From positions 1,240,001 through 1,304,000 of the forward strand of contig NZ_CP027669.1 in the NCBI RefSeq assembly GCF_003008595.1: a stretch of DNA of 64,000 nt, given 5' to 3'. Both the position numbers and the translations under genes were made by a program. A model generated the notes under the pieces. That model did not search any database. It was not told where the DNA came from and was given only the letters and a program-made list of their open reading frames with translations. Each line of letters begins with the position of its first letter. Positions within the stretch are counted from its first letter, which is position 1. The stretch is from Simplicispira suum. Lineage in GTDB: Bacteria > Pseudomonadota > Gammaproteobacteria > Burkholderiales > Burkholderiaceae_C. Positions 1-14,464 of the stretch are shown here, piece after piece.

Positions 1-140
1 TGAAGTGCCACAGCGCCCGAGCGGCCGCCGCGAATCTCGCGCAGGCCGGCCGCCGCGTCATGCAAAAGCGTCGCCAGCGCACTTGACCGTGGCGCGGCCA
101 TCGGCACTGGCAGGGAGCGCGGGGCGCTGACTCGATTCAT
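1..140 (-). CDS. 5' end of a gene cut by the window edge; possibly RsmB-like 16S rRNA methyltransferase
   Basis: On the minus strand an open frame starts with ATG at 140 and runs off the left edge without a stop (46 codons visible). The visible peptide has a variable N-terminus followed by ALATLLHDAAAGLREIRGGR and SGAVAL. This loosely resembles the NusB-like N-terminus of RsmB (16S rRNA m5C967 methyltransferase), where a short helix precedes a VRxGxS-type segment. I see no good ribosome binding site, and a second ATG at 101 is possible. It lies beyond the rpoC terminator, so it should have its own promoter. That a gene starts here is moderately likely; the family name is a guess. Confidence 0.35.
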   Translation of the reverse strand, partial: MNRVSAPRSLPVPMAAPRSSALATLLHDAAAGLREIRGGRSGAVAL

Positions 141-212
141 GGTGTGTGTTGCTAGTGACAGAAGTGAGCGCCTAGGCGGCCTGGTGACAAGACAGGCATT
201 GTGGCCTGCGGC

Positions 213-253
213 AAAAAAAATCCCGACCGTCCCCGCGAAGGGCCGATCGGGAT
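213..253 (-). terminator. Rho-independent terminator of the rpoBC operon
   Basis: On the minus strand, about 50 nt past the rpoC stop, a stem of about 14 pairs with two mismatches (220-233 with 240-253, arms around ATCCCGA and TCGGGAT) is followed by a run of eight T (213-220 on the plus strand as A). This is a textbook intrinsic terminator and marks the end of the rplKAJL-rpoBC transcription unit. Confidence 0.85.
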
Positions 254-303
254 CGACGCGCACAGGCGCTGCCGGGCTCTGCGCCAGGCAGCGCGCAGGG
301 GGC

Positions 304-4536
<4,233 letters not shown>

Positions 4537-4612
4537 ATAACTCTTTCCTTAAACAGTTGGGCCGGGCCGGCGCAATCTCTGCGTCTGCGGCCCGTACGAC
4601 AGAACCATGGGC

Positions 4613-7600
4613 TCAGGAGCGTTCCAGTTCCATGTCGAGTCCCAACGAGCGGATTTCCTTGACCAGCACGTTGAACGATTCGGGCATGCCCGCTTCGATG
4701 GTGTGTTCGCCCTTGACGATGCTCTCGTACACCTTGGTACGGCCTTGCACGTCGTCGGACTTCACTGTCAGCATTTCTTGCAGCACGTACGCGGCGCCAT
4801 AGGCCTCCAGAGCCCACACTTCCATTTCGCCGAAGCGCTGACCGCCGAACTGCGCCTTGCCCCCCAGCGGTTGCTGCGTGACCAGCGAGTAAGGGCCGGT
4901 CGAGCGCGCGTGCATCTTGTCGTCCACCAAGTGGTGAAGTTTCAGGAAGTGCATGTAGCCAATGGTGGTCGGGCGCTCAAACGGATCGCCTGTGCGGCCG
5001 TCATACAAATGCGCCTGCGTGCGCGTTGCCGTCAGCCCCTTGCGTTCGGCGATCTCGTCGGGATAGGCAATCGCCAGCATGTGGCGAATGTCGTCTTCGG
5101 TAGCACCATCGAACACGGGAGTGGCAAACGGAACACCGCCCGAGAGGTTGGATGCCATCTCCATCACCACGTCGTCTGAGAGCTGCGAGAAATCTTCCTT
5201 TCGGCCCGATGTGTTGTAGATCTCGGCCATGAACGTACGCAGCTCGGCCACTTTGGCCTCCTGCTGCAGCATGTCGCCGATGCGCTGGCCAATGCCCTTG
5301 CCGGCCCAGCCCAGATGGACTTCGAGTACCTGCCCCACGTTCATGCGCGATGGCACGCCCAGAGGATTGAGCACGATGTCTGCAGGGGTGCCGTCTGCCA
5401 TGTAGGGCATGTCTTCGACCGGAACGATCTTGGACACCACGCCCTTGTTACCGTGGCGGCCGGCCATCTTGTCGCCGGGCTGCAGGCGGCGCTTAACGGC
5501 CAGGTACACCTTGACCATCTTGAGCACGCCGGCGGGCAACTCGTCGCCCTGCGTGAGCTTCTTGCGCTTTTCTTCAAACGCAAGGTCGAAACTGTGGCGC
5601 GTTTGTTCCAGCGAGTTCTTGATGCTTTCGAGCTGGTTGGCGATGTCGTCTTCGGCGGGACGAATGTCGAACCAGTGGTAGCGGTCGAGCGCGTCCAGAT
5701 AGGCCTTGTCGATCTTGCTGCCTTTGGCGAGCTTTTGCGGCCCGCCATTGGCAACGCGGCCGAGCAGCAGTTTTTCCAGTCGCGCGAAGGCGTCGTCGCC
5801 CACGATGCGCAGCTGGTCGTTGAGGTCCAGACGGAAGCGCTTGAGCTCATCGTCGATGATTTGCTGCGCACGCTTGTCACGCTGAATGCCTTCGCGCGTG
5901 AAGACCTGCACATCAATGACTACACCTTGCGAGCCTTGGTCCACACGCAAGGATGTGTCCTTTACGTCCGAAGCCTTTTCGCCAAAGATGGCACGAAGCA
6001 GCTTTTCTTCAGGCGTCAGCGTGGTTTCACCCTTGGGCGTGACTTTACCGACCAGCGTATCGCCAGGCATCACTTCAGCGCCAACGTAGATGATTCCGGA
6101 CTCATCCAGACGGTTGAGCTGCTGCTCGGACAGGTTCGGAATGTCGCGCGTGATTTCTTCAGCGCCCAGCTTGGTATCGCGCGCCATCACCACCAGTTCT
6201 TCGATGTGGATCGAGGTGTAGCGGTCTTCGGCCACGACGCGTTCGCTGATGAGGATCGAGTCCTCGAAGTTGTAGCCATTCCAGGGCATGAAGGCAATGA
6301 GCATGTTCTGGCCAATGGCGATTTCGCCAAAGTCCGTCGACGCGCCGTCGGCAATCACGTCACCCTTGGTCAGCTTGTCGCCCTTTTTGACGATGGGACG
6401 CTGATGAATGTTGGTGTTCTGGTTGGAGCGCTGGTACTTGATGAGGTTGTAGATATCGACACCCACCTCGCCCGCCAACGCTTCTGCGTCGTTCACGCGG
6501 ATCACGATACGGGTCGCGTCGACGTAGTCGACGACACCACCGCGGGTGGCCGTGACGACCGTACCCGAGTCAACCGCAGCGACACGCTCAATGCCCGTAC
6601 CCACCATGGGCTTTTCCGGGCGCAGAACTGGCACCGCCTGGCGCGACATGTTGGCGCCCATGAGCGCGCGGTTGGCGTCGTCGTGTTCCAGGAAGGGAAC
6701 GAGAGAGGCGGCCACGGAGACGATCTGTGCGGGCGAGACATCCATGTACTGAACGCGCTCTGCACCCACGAGAATGGATTCGCCCTTTTCACGCGCTGAA
6801 ACCAGTTCTCCCGTCAGACGCCCTTCGGCGTCCAGCGTCGCATTGGCCTGCGCGATGATGTACTTGCCTTCTTCGATCGCAGACAAGTAGTCGATCTCGT
6901 TGGTTACCTTGGCATTCGCGACGCGGCGATACGGTGTTTCGATGAATCCGTATTCGTTGAGGCGCGCGTACAGAGCAAGCGAATTGATCAGACCAATATT
7001 GGGGCCCTCGGGCGTCTCGATAGGGCAGACACGACCGTAGTGCGTGACGTGCACGTCCCGCACTTCAAAGCCGGCACGTTCTCGCGTCAGACCGCCTGGG
7101 CCCAAGGCGGAAACACGGCGCTTGTGCGTGATCTCAGCCAAGGGATTGGTCTGGTCCATAAACTGCGACAACTGCGAAGCACCGAAGAACTCCTTGAGTG
7201 CTGCGGAAATCGGCTTGGAGTTGATCAGGTCGTGCGGCATCAAGGGGTCTTGCTCCGCCTGACCCAGGCGCTCCTTGACCGCCTTCTCAATGCGCGCCAA
7301 GCCCGTACGGTACTGGTTTTCGGCCAACTCACCCACGCAGCGCACCCGGCGGTTGCCCAGATGGTCGATGTCGTCCACCTCGCCGTTGCCGTTGCGCAGG
7401 TCTACCAAGATCTTGACCACGGCCAGGATGTCTTCGTTGGTCAGCACCATCGGGCCGGTCGACTCGTCCCGACCGATCTTGGCGTTGAACTTCATGCGGC
7501 CCACGCGCGATAGGTCGTACGTGTCCGGGTTGTAGAACAGGCGCTGGAACAGCGCTTGCACCGCGTCTTCGGTCGGCGGCTCGCCTGGTCGCATCATGCG

Positions 7601-8737
7601 GTAGATGGCCACGCGCGCGGCAAACTCGTCTACGGTTTCGTCCGTGCGCAGGGTCTGCGAAATGTACGCACCCTGGTCGAGTTCATTGGTGTAGATGCAT
7701 TGCAGCTCCTGCACGCCGGAAGAGCGCAGCTTTTTAAGGAGCGCTTCGGTGAGTTCTTCATTGGCCTTGGCCAGGATTTCACCGGTGTCGGGTTCGACGA
7801 TGGCGCGCGCCACCACGCGTCCGATAAGGAAATCCTCTGGAACGCTGATGTGGCTGGTCTTGCTCTCTTCGAGTTCGCGGGTATGGCGCGCCGTGACGCG
7901 CTTGTCCTTGGCTACCACCACCTTGCCCGACTTGTCGGTGATGTCGAAACGTGCGACTTCGCCGCGCAGGCGCTCGGAGACGAACTCCATTTGCGCGCCA
8001 CTGTCCATGAGGCGGAAGCTGTCGTTCACGAAGAAGTTCGCCAGGATCGATTCTGGATTCAGCCCGATGGCCTTGAGCAAAATCGTGACGGGCATCTTGC
8101 GGCGGCGGTCGACGCGGAAATACAGAATGTCCTTGGGGTCGAATTCGAAGTCAAGCCAGGAACCACGATAGGGGATGATGCGCGCCGAAAACAGGAGCTT
8201 CCCGGAACTGTGCGTCTTGCCCTTGTCGTGTTCAAAAAACACGCCAGGCGAACGGTGCAACTGGGACACGATCACGCGCTCGGTGCCGTTGATGATGAAA
8301 GAGCCTTTGTCGGTCATGAGCGGTACTTCGCCCATGTAGACCTCTTGCTCCTTCACTTCCTTCACCACCTTGGATTGGGGCGTGGAAGACTCGCGGTCAT
8401 AAATAATGAGCTGCACCTTGGCCCGCACGGCGGATGCAAACGTCAGCCCGCGCGTCTGGCACTCGCGCACGTCGAACGCCGGCTTGGCGAGGTTGTATTC
8501 GAGGAATTTCATTTCCACGAAACCGTTGTGCGAAACAATCGGAAACGCTGCATTAAACGCCGCTTGTAGGCCTTCAATTGAACGCTTCTTGGGTGCCACA
8601 CCGGCCTGAAGGAAAGCCGTGTACGCGTCTTTCTGCATCTGCAGCAGGTAAGGAACCTCGAGCACGCTGTCGCGGCTGCCGAAACTTTTGCGAATCCGCT
8701 TGCGTTCGGTGTAGCTGTACGTGGATGTTGGGGCCAT
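4613..8737 (-). CDS. rpoB: DNA-directed RNA polymerase subunit beta
   Basis: Beta subunit of RNA polymerase, 1374 residues, full length. The rifampicin-pocket cluster reads [13 protein letters not shown]...[14 protein letters not shown], which matches the drug-sensitive sequence at the classical resistance positions (the Asp, His and Ser are all wild type). The C-terminal region with [20 protein letters not shown] is intact. It is preceded by a 269-nt gap from rplL that holds hairpins (8869-8991). That fits the known arrangement in which rplL-rpoB read-through is partly attenuated or processed to set the polymerase to ribosomal-protein ratio; the regulation is inferred from the structure here. 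Confidence 0.98.
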   Translation of the reverse strand: MAPTSTYSYTERKRIRKSFGSRDSVLEVPYLLQMQKDAYTAFLQAGVAPKKRSIEGLQAAFNAAFPIVSHNGFVEMKFLEYNLAKPAFDVRECQTRGLTFASAVRAKVQLIIYDRESSTPQSKVVKEVKEQEVYMGEVPLMTDKGSFIINGTERVIVSQLHRSPGVFFEHDKGKTHSSGKLLFSARIIPYRGSWLDFEFDPKDILYFRVDRRRKMPVTILLKAIGLNPESILANFFVNDSFRLMDSGAQMEFVSERLRGEVARFDITDKSGKVVVAKDKRVTARHTRELEESKTSHISVPEDFLIGRVVARAIVEPDTGEILAKANEELTEALLKKLRSSGVQELQCIYTNELDQGAYISQTLRTDETVDEFAARVAIYRMMRPGEPPTEDAVQALFQRLFYNPDTYDLSRVGRMKFNAKIGRDESTGPMVLTNEDILAVVKILVDLRNGNGEVDDIDHLGNRRVRCVGELAENQYRTGLARIEKAVKERLGQAEQDPLMPHDLINSKPISAALKEFFGASQLSQFMDQTNPLAEITHKRRVSALGPGGLTRERAGFEVRDVHVTHYGRVCPIETPEGPNIGLINSLALYARLNEYGFIETPYRRVANAKVTNEIDYLSAIEEGKYIIAQANATLDAEGRLTGELVSAREKGESILVGAERVQYMDVSPAQIVSVAASLVPFLEHDDANRALMGANMSRQAVPVLRPEKPMVGTGIERVAAVDSGTVVTATRGGVVDYVDATRIVIRVNDAEALAGEVGVDIYNLIKYQRSNQNTNIHQRPIVKKGDKLTKGDVIADGASTDFGEIAIGQNMLIAFMPWNGYNFEDSILISERVVAEDRYTSIHIEELVVMARDTKLGAEEITRDIPNLSEQQLNRLDESGIIYVGAEVMPGDTLVGKVTPKGETTLTPEEKLLRAIFGEKASDVKDTSLRVDQGSQGVVIDVQVFTREGIQRDKRAQQIIDDELKRFRLDLNDQLRIVGDDAFARLEKLLLGRVANGGPQKLAKGSKIDKAYLDALDRYHWFDIRPAEDDIANQLESIKNSLEQTRHSFDLAFEEKRKKLTQGDELPAGVLKMVKVYLAVKRRLQPGDKMAGRHGNKGVVSKIVPVEDMPYMADGTPADIVLNPLGVPSRMNVGQVLEVHLGWAGKGIGQRIGDMLQQEAKVAELRTFMAEIYNTSGRKEDFSQLSDDVVMEMASNLSGGVPFATPVFDGATEDDIRHMLAIAYPDEIAERKGLTATRTQAHLYDGRTGDPFERPTTIGYMHFLKLHHLVDDKMHARSTGPYSLVTQQPLGGKAQFGGQRFGEMEVWALEAYGAAYVLQEMLTVKSDDVQGRTKVYESIVKGEHTIEAGMPESFNVLVKEIRSLGLDMELERS

Positions 8738-8868
8738 GAGATCTCCGGGAAAAGACTTGAGTCCTGGGTCTGCGACTAGGACCTACAGCGCTAGACTGCA
8801 GGCTTGGCGGGTTGGCCACTACCAACCATGGCGGACAGCGATGCCTTGCACATCGCCCGAACCAAGGC

Positions 8869-8991
8869 GTCTTCTGCTGTCGGATTCGTCAGAAGACACT
8901 AGAAAGCAACGCGCTCGTTGCTTTCTGGTGTTTTCTATAGGGCGCCCAGAAGCGCCAAAAGGCTGAGGGCTCTTTGCAGAGCACCCCAGCC
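8869..8991 (-). promoter_or_regulatory. Tandem hairpins in the rplL-rpoB intergenic region (attenuator / RNase processing site)
   Basis: Three stem-loops stand in the transcript between rplL and rpoB. 8897-8930 has about 15 pairs with a 4-nt loop (core AGAAAGCAACG / CGTTGCTTTCT). 8869-8897 has 8 pairs (GTCTTCTG / CAGAAGAC). 8961-8991 has GGCTG...CAGCC with an inner 5-pair stem. None is followed by a T run, so they are not plain terminators. The position matches the E. coli rplL-rpoB attenuator and RNase III site; a similar role is inference. Confidence 0.55.
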
Positions 8992-9006
8992 CAGAAAAGC
9001 GTGCGC

Positions 9007-9381
9007 TTACTTGAGCTCGGCCTTGGCGCCAGCGTCTTCCAGCTTCTTCTTGGCGGCTTCGGCGTCTGCCTTAGACAGACCTTCCTTCACAGCCTTGGGA
9101 GCGCCGTCAACAACGTCCTTGGCTTCCTTGAGGCCCAGACCCGTGATTTCACGCACAGCCTTGATGACGGACACTTTGTTGGCGCCTGCCTCAAGCAGCA
9201 TCACGTTGAATTCAGTCTGCTCTTCGGCAGCTGCAGCAGCGCCGCCGCCGCCAGCGGCCGGTGCGGCCATCGCTGCAGCGCTCACGCCAAACTTCTCTTC
9301 AATGGCCTTTACCAGCTCATTGAGTTCCAGGACCGTCATGCCGTCGAGGGCGGTCAGAAATGCGTCTTTATCGAATGCCAT
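9007..9381 (-). CDS. rplL: 50S ribosomal protein L7/L12
   Basis: Stalk protein L7/L12, 124 residues. It has an N-terminal dimerisation domain ([20 protein letters not shown]), an Ala/Gly-rich hinge at about residues 38-53 and the C-terminal factor-binding domain ending in [14 protein letters not shown] with the conserved [16 protein letters not shown]. It recruits and stimulates translational GTPases such as the EF-Tu and EF-G encoded in this window. It follows rplJ by 39 nt, and its partner L10 anchors it to the ribosome. Confidence 0.97.
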   Translation of the reverse strand: MAFDKDAFLTALDGMTVLELNELVKAIEEKFGVSAAAMAAPAAGGGGAAAAAEEQTEFNVMLLEAGANKVSVIKAVREITGLGLKEAKDVVDGAPKAVKEGLSKADAEAAKKKLEDAGAKAELK

Positions 9382-9420
9382 TTTTATTTCCTAACAAATT
9401 GGTTCACGGACAACTGCGCC

Positions 9421-9927
9421 TCAAGCGGCAACAGCTTCGCTCTCGCCTTTTTTGGCCGCCAATGCGCCGAGCACCACTGCGGTGCGCGACATGGGCGACA
9501 TCAACAGCCCACACACCTGCGCCAACAACACTTCCCGCGAAGGAATGTTGGCCAGTTGCTTCACGCCGTTGACATCCAGGGCCTTGCCTCCAAACGCGCC
9601 TGCGCGAATCACCAACTTGTCGTTGGTTTTCGCGAAATCGGCCACCACTTTTGCGGCGGCCACAGCGTCTTCAGAGAAGCCATAGATCAGCGGACCGGTC
9701 ATCTGGTCTGCGACGACGTCAAAACTGCTTCCGGCCACAGCTCGGCGTGCCAGCGTGTTCTTCAGAACACTCAGGCTTACACCTTTGCTGCGTGCATCGG
9801 AACGCAACTTAGTCATGTCAGCGACCGTGATGCCGCGGTATTCCGCAAGCACTAGCGTCTGAGCTTTTGCGGCGAGGTCGGTCACTTCACTGATGACCGC
9901 TTCCTTCTCACTGCGATTAAGACTCAA
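9421..9927 (-). CDS. rplJ: 50S ribosomal protein L10
   Basis: L10, 168 residues, anchors the L7/L12 dimers on the ribosome (N-terminal [20 protein letters not shown] and the C-terminal helix ending [10 protein letters not shown]). The start codon is TTG at 9927, chosen because a strong AAGGAG lies 7 nt upstream and the N-terminus then matches the family. A weak start codon behind a strong Shine-Dalgarno and a 223-nt leader is consistent with translational autocontrol by L10-L12, known in E. coli and inferred here. Confidence 0.96.
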   Translation of the reverse strand: MSLNRSEKEAVISEVTDLAAKAQTLVLAEYRGITVADMTKLRSDARSKGVSLSVLKNTLARRAVAGSSFDVVADQMTGPLIYGFSEDAVAAAKVVADFAKTNDKLVIRAGAFGGKALDVNGVKQLANIPSREVLLAQVCGLLMSPMSRTAVVLGALAAKKGESEAVAA

Positions 9928-10150
9928 GGTCTACTCCTTAAAATGTGTTGCTCGGTACGAAACCGAACCCCACGCTCTGGTTGCAGCGACCAACTGTTCA
10001 GGCAAATCTGATTCAGTGGGATCGCCATCTGCGCTGGCTCCGGTCGATTTAAGTGCGCCTTCGCACGCCAGCGGTCTTGGATGGCCCGCGCACCTCGAAA
10101 AATGCGTGGCCCACCGGTTCGGACGAACCTGCGTTCGCCCGGACATTTCT
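9928..10150 (-). promoter_or_regulatory. rplJ leader, probable L10-L12 autoregulatory region
   Basis: This 223-nt non-coding stretch separates rplA from rplJ and is GC-rich and rich in local complementarity (for example GAACGCAGGTTCG near 10120). In many bacteria the equivalent leader binds the L10(L12)4 complex to repress translation of rplJ and rplL. I can see the position and spacing but did not verify the kink-turn fold. Confidence 0.4.
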
Positions 10151-10846
10151 TTATGCCGAAATGGATTGCGTATCGACCCGGACACCTAGGCCCATGGTGG
10201 ATGAAACGGCCACTTTGCGCAGGTACAGACCCTTGCTGGTGGCAGGCTTGGCCTTGGTCAGCGCGTCGATCAGAGCGGCGAGATTGCCTTGCAACTTGGC
10301 ATCGTCAAACGAACGGCGCCCGATCGTGCTGTGCACAATGCCCGCCTTGTCTACGCGAAACTGCACCTGACCCGCCTTGGCATTCTTGACGGCCGTGGCC
10401 ACGTCGGGGGTAACTGTCCCGACCTTGGGGTTGGGCATCAGTCCACGTGGACCGAGGATCTGGCCCAGCGTTCCCACAACACGCATGGCGTCGGGAGCTG
10501 CAATAACCACATCAAACGGCATGTTGCCGGCTTTGACCATGGCCGCGAGATCATCCATACCGACGATGTCGGCACCAGCTGCCTTGGCCTCTTCGGCCTT
10601 GGCTCCTTGAGCAAACACGGCCACTCGCGTCGTTTTGCCGGTGCCATTGGGCAGCACCACAGCACCGCGAACCACCTGATCAGACTTCTTGGCATCAACA
10701 CCCAGCTGCACGGCCACGTCGATGGATTCATCAAACTTGGCCGTTGCTGCTTCCTTGATCAAAACCAGGGCCTCGGCCAAGGGGTACAGACGGTTGCTGT
10801 CGACTTTGCCTTGCGACGCCTTTTGCTTTTTGGTCAGTTTGGACAT
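10151..10846 (-). CDS. rplA: 50S ribosomal protein L1
   Basis: L1, 231 residues, forms the mobile stalk near the E site that helps release deacylated tRNA, and in E. coli represses its own operon. It starts [21 protein letters not shown], and the family hallmark ([19 protein letters not shown]) is at about residues 130-150. The ATG directly abuts the rplK stop (no gap), so the two are translationally coupled. Confidence 0.97.
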   Translation of the reverse strand: MSKLTKKQKASQGKVDSNRLYPLAEALVLIKEAATAKFDESIDVAVQLGVDAKKSDQVVRGAVVLPNGTGKTTRVAVFAQGAKAEEAKAAGADIVGMDDLAAMVKAGNMPFDVVIAAPDAMRVVGTLGQILGPRGLMPNPKVGTVTPDVATAVKNAKAGQVQFRVDKAGIVHSTIGRRSFDDAKLQGNLAALIDALTKAKPATSKGLYLRKVAVSSTMGLGVRVDTQSISA

Positions 10847-11278
10847 TTACACGCCCTCCACGGTCACACCCATCGAGCGGGCGGAGCCGGCGATGGTACG
10901 AACAGCCGCGTCAAGATCTGCAGCGTTCATGTCTTTCATCTTCGTCTTGGCGATCTCTTCCAACTGAGCGCGCGTAATTTTTCCTACCTTGGTACTCAGG
11001 GCGTTGGCCGAACCCTTGTCCAGTTTGATCGCCTTCTTGATCAGAACCGTTGCAGGCGGCGTCTTGATGACGAAGGTGAAGCTCTTGTCGGCAAATGCGG
11101 TGATGACCACCGGCAAGGGCAAACCAGGCTCGACACCTTGGGTCTGCGCGTTGAACGCCTTGCAGAACTCCATGATGTTGAGACCGCGCTGACCCAGGGC
11201 CGGGCCAATGGGTGGTGATGGATTGGCCTTACCAGCTGGCACTTGCAGCTTGACAAAACCGACGATTTTTTTCGCCAT
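10847..11278 (-). CDS. rplK: 50S ribosomal protein L11
   Basis: L11, 143 residues, part of the GTPase-associated centre together with L10 and L12. The proline-rich N-terminal thiostrepton-site motif ([17 protein letters not shown]) and the C-terminal rRNA-binding domain ([13 protein letters not shown] at the end) are intact. It is preceded by AAGGAG at an ideal distance from ATG 11278 and lies 119 nt after nusG, a gap that contains alternative hairpins (11356-11413). Confidence 0.97.
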   Translation of the reverse strand: MAKKIVGFVKLQVPAGKANPSPPIGPALGQRGLNIMEFCKAFNAQTQGVEPGLPLPVVITAFADKSFTFVIKTPPATVLIKKAIKLDKGSANALSTKVGKITRAQLEEIAKTKMKDMNAADLDAAVRTIAGSARSMGVTVEGV

Positions 11279-11355
11279 GCTTTACTCCTTGCGGGTACAT
11301 GCGCCACGACCACTCGGCCGATGGCTCCCCGGGGGCTAACGACTCAAACAAAAGC

Positions 11356-11413
11356 GATTGCACCGAGTCGAAAAGTGCAATCAATCGATAAACATGCTCA
11401 GGTCTTTTCGACT
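11356..11413 (-). promoter_or_regulatory. Competing hairpins at the nusG-rplK junction
   Basis: Two overlapping inverted repeats are visible. gattgcac (11356-11363) pairs with gtgcaatc (11375-11382), 8 bp. agtcgaaaag (11366-11375) pairs with cttttcgact (11404-11413), 10 bp, whose second arm lies in the last codons of nusG. The two cannot form at once, so the region could switch between folds. A regulatory role between nusG and the rplKAJL block is inference. Confidence 0.4.
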
Positions 11414-11991
11414 TGACCGAACTCCAGCTCCACTGGCGTTGAACGCCCAAAAATCATGACCGAGACGCGCAGACGGTTCTTTTCGTAGTTGACGTCTTCG
11501 ACGGATCCATTGAAATCCGTGAACGGCCCTTCCTTCACGCGTACGTACTCGCCCACCATGAACTCCGTCTTGTGCCTTGGCTTCTCGGTACCTTCCTGCA
11601 TCTGACTGACGATCTTCTGGACTTCCGCCTCAGAGATCGGGGCAGGGCGGTTTTTAGCGCCTCCGACGAAACCGGTCACCTTGTTGGTGTGCTTTACCAA
11701 GTGCCAGGACTCATCGTCCATCACCATTTCGACAAACACGTAGCCAGGGAACAGGCGTCGCTCGGTGGTTTTCTTTTGCCCCGCCTTCATTTCCACCACC
11801 TCTTCGGTGGGCACCAGAACACGTCCAAACTTGGATTGCATGCTGGCGCGAGCGATGCGCTCGGCGATGTTTCGCTCGACCGCTTTTTCCATGCCGGAGT
11901 AGGCATGCACGATGTACCAACGAAGATCCGGATTGCTCGGATCGGCCGTCCCCAGCGCACTCACACCGTCAAGATCAGCGGATACTGTCAT
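11398..11991 (-). CDS. nusG: Transcription termination/antitermination protein NusG
   Basis: NusG, 197 residues, binds RNA polymerase, suppresses pausing and links it to Rho or to the ribosome through S10 (also encoded here at 41298). The NGN domain ([18 protein letters not shown]... [20 protein letters not shown]) is followed by a KOW domain ([20 protein letters not shown]). The N-terminus has a roughly 20-residue extension before the NGN core. Its ATG overlaps the secE stop by one base, so secE and nusG are coupled. Confidence 0.97.
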   Translation of the reverse strand: MTVSADLDGVSALGTADPSNPDLRWYIVHAYSGMEKAVERNIAERIARASMQSKFGRVLVPTEEVVEMKAGQKKTTERRLFPGYVFVEMVMDDESWHLVKHTNKVTGFVGGAKNRPAPISEAEVQKIVSQMQEGTEKPRHKTEFMVGEYVRVKEGPFTDFNGSVEDVNYEKNRLRVSVMIFGRSTPVELEFGQVEKT

Positions 11992-12374
11992 TACTTTCTC
12001 CAGCCCAGAATCAGGTCATAGAAGACCCATTCGAGCGTCTTGTCGGTCATCCAAAGAAACAGCGCCATGAGCACCACAAAACCAAAGACATAGGCCGTCA
12101 TTTGAGTGGTTTCCTTGCGGGTTGGCCACACGACCTTCTTCACTTCCCGCGTGGAATCGCGACAGAAACCAATGAACCGCCGCCCAACCTCGGAAACAAG
12201 AAACATTCCGACCGCGAGGACGACCCCAGCGCCGAGAACACCCCACTGGACCAATGGTCCTTGCTTGGCAAGGAGGTAAAACCCTGACAATGCCGCCACT
12301 AGCAAAACAACCGACAACGCCAGCTTGGCCTTGTCGACGCCGGTGCTGACTGTCTCTATCTGTGAACTGGCCAT
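11991..12374 (-). CDS. secE: Protein translocase subunit SecE
   Basis: SecE, the essential clamp subunit of the SecYEG channel in the inner membrane, 127 residues as in E. coli. Three hydrophobic segments are visible (about residues 18-38, 43-62 and 95-115), and the conserved amphipathic cytosolic stretch ([20 protein letters not shown]) lies before the last helix. I start at ATG 12374 because AGGA lies about 9 nt upstream; an in-frame ATG at 12401 has its GGAG directly abutting the start codon. Confidence 0.95.
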   Translation of the reverse strand: MASSQIETVSTGVDKAKLALSVVLLVAALSGFYLLAKQGPLVQWGVLGAGVVLAVGMFLVSEVGRRFIGFCRDSTREVKKVVWPTRKETTQMTAYVFGFVVLMALFLWMTDKTLEWVFYDLILGWRK

Positions 12375-12458
12375 GCCATTTTTTCCTATCAAATTCAGCA
12401 TCTCCTAAGACGCCGAAGCCCGCCATTGGCTGGCGGGCTCTAAATGCCACGGTTCAGG

Positions 12459-12534
12459 TGGCAGGGGCAGTAGGAATCGAACCTACAACCTTCGGTTTTG
12501 GAGACCGACGCTCTGCCAATTGAGCTATACCCCT
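12459..12534 (-). tRNA. tRNA-Trp (anticodon CCA)
   Basis: Complete cloverleaf on the minus strand: acceptor AGGGGTA/TGCCCCT, anticodon loop CTCCAAA giving CCA, T-arm GGTTCGATTCC, encoded 3' CCA at 12459-12461. It lies between tuf and secE, the same place as in E. coli and other proteobacteria, and is probably cut from the tuf-secE transcript. Confidence 0.95.
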
Positions 12535-12545
12535 GTATTTCCTAC

Positions 12546-13736
<1,191 letters not shown>

Positions 13737-13816
13737 TTTTCCGACTCCGAAAAAAATCTACAACAAAAACAAGGGGATTTCGGCGCTTAAGCACGCGACC
13801 GCATCCAGAATTCAGG

Positions 13817-13891
13817 TGGTGCCCATGGCGGGAATCGGACCCGCGACCTCTCCCTTACCAAGGGAGTGCTCTGCCACTGAGCCACATGGGC
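13817..13891 (-). tRNA. tRNA-Thr (anticodon GGT)
   Basis: 75-nt cloverleaf on the minus strand with acceptor GCCCATG/CATGGGC, anticodon stem CTCCC/GGGAG around loop TTGGTAA, T-arm GGGTCCGATTCCC and encoded CCA. It lies 80 nt before the tuf start, like thrT-tufB in E. coli. Confidence 0.95.
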
Positions 13892-13922
13892 AACTAAAAA
13901 TCACACAGCAACAACAAGACCA

Positions 13923-13996
13923 TGGAGCGGGAGACGGGAATCGAACCCGCGTCATTAGCTTGGAAGGCTAGGGTTCTACCATTGAACTACTCCCGC
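13923..13996 (-). tRNA. tRNA-Gly (anticodon TCC)
   Basis: 74-nt cloverleaf on the minus strand: acceptor GCGGGAG/CTCCCGC, anticodon loop CTTCCAA giving TCC, T-arm GGGTTCGATTCCC, encoded CCA. It is the middle gene of the tRNA run ahead of tuf. Confidence 0.95.
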
Positions 13997-14063
13997 AAAA
14001 GCGGCCTGAGCCACTCAGCAAGACAGCCCCCGCTCACGGGGACCCACTTCACAATCATGTCTC

Positions 14064-14148
14064 TGGTGGAGGAGGCTGGATTCGAACCAGCGTAGGCGTA
14101 AGCCAACAGATTTACAGTCTGCCCCTTTAGCCACTCGGGCACTCCTCC
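14064..14148 (-). tRNA. tRNA-Tyr (anticodon GTA)
   Basis: 85-nt class II tRNA on the minus strand with the long variable arm expected for tRNA-Tyr. Acceptor GGAGGAG/CTCCTCC, anticodon loop CTGTAAA giving GTA, T-arm TGGTTCGAATCCA, encoded CCA. Confidence 0.95.
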
Positions 14149-14248
14149 ACGCAATCTCGAATTATAGCTGTTTTTTTGACCCGCCTCGCCCAGTTGCGCG
14201 GCGCCTGCGAGGAAAAATTGGCGGTCAAAAGCCGAACGGCTTCAAAGG

Positions 14249-14324
14249 TGGTGCGGCTGGCGGGGATCGAACCCACGACCCTCGGCTTCGGAGGCCGATA
14301 CTCTATCCACTGAGCTACAGCCGC
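14249..14324 (-). tRNA. tRNA-Arg (anticodon CCG)
   Basis: 76-nt cloverleaf on the minus strand: acceptor GCGGCTG/CAGCCGC, anticodon stem TCGGC/GCCGA around loop CTCCGAA giving CCG, T-arm GGGTTCGATCCCC, encoded CCA. It is the promoter-proximal gene of the tRNA-tuf transcription unit. In E. coli the tufB tRNA cluster starts with thrU instead, so this first tRNA is a lineage difference. Confidence 0.93.
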
Positions 14325-14355
14325 ACTGGCTGCCCCAGTGCTGAGGCAGCCTTTG

Positions 14356-14364
14356 ATTATCACA
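14356..14364 (-). promoter_or_regulatory. Extended -10 promoter element for the tRNA-tuf operon
   Basis: The minus strand reads TGTGATAAT, an extended -10 (TGN plus GATAAT), about 32-40 nt upstream of tRNA-Arg. No good -35 hexamer stands 16-18 nt further upstream, which is compatible with extended -10 promoters. There is no better candidate in the gap shared with the divergent cytochrome gene. Confidence 0.5.
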
Positions 14365-14415
14365 CAGGCTTCGCATGCGGGCGCCCAGGCTGTACTGTCT
14401 TAGCGCGAGCGCACC

Positions 14416-14437
14416 TATAATTCTCGATCTAGATCAA
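14416..14437 (+). promoter_or_regulatory. Promoter -10 and overlapping FNR/ANR-like box ahead of the cytochrome c gene
   Basis: A perfect TATAAT stands at 14416-14421, 44 nt before the cytochrome ATG, with only a weak -35 (TGTACT at 14391). It is followed at 14424-14437 by TCGAT-CTAG-ATCAA, one base from the FNR/ANR/DNR consensus TTGAT-N4-ATCAA. A site centred at the start of transcription would normally repress. The match is visible; oxygen-responsive control is inference. Confidence 0.45.
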
Positions 14438-14464
14438 GACCCCGTTTGCATTTTCGAGGAAGAC

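Noticed and set aside
5315-6799. 494-codon plus-strand open frame over rpoB
   Set aside because: Antisense shadow of rpoB without recognisable protein features.
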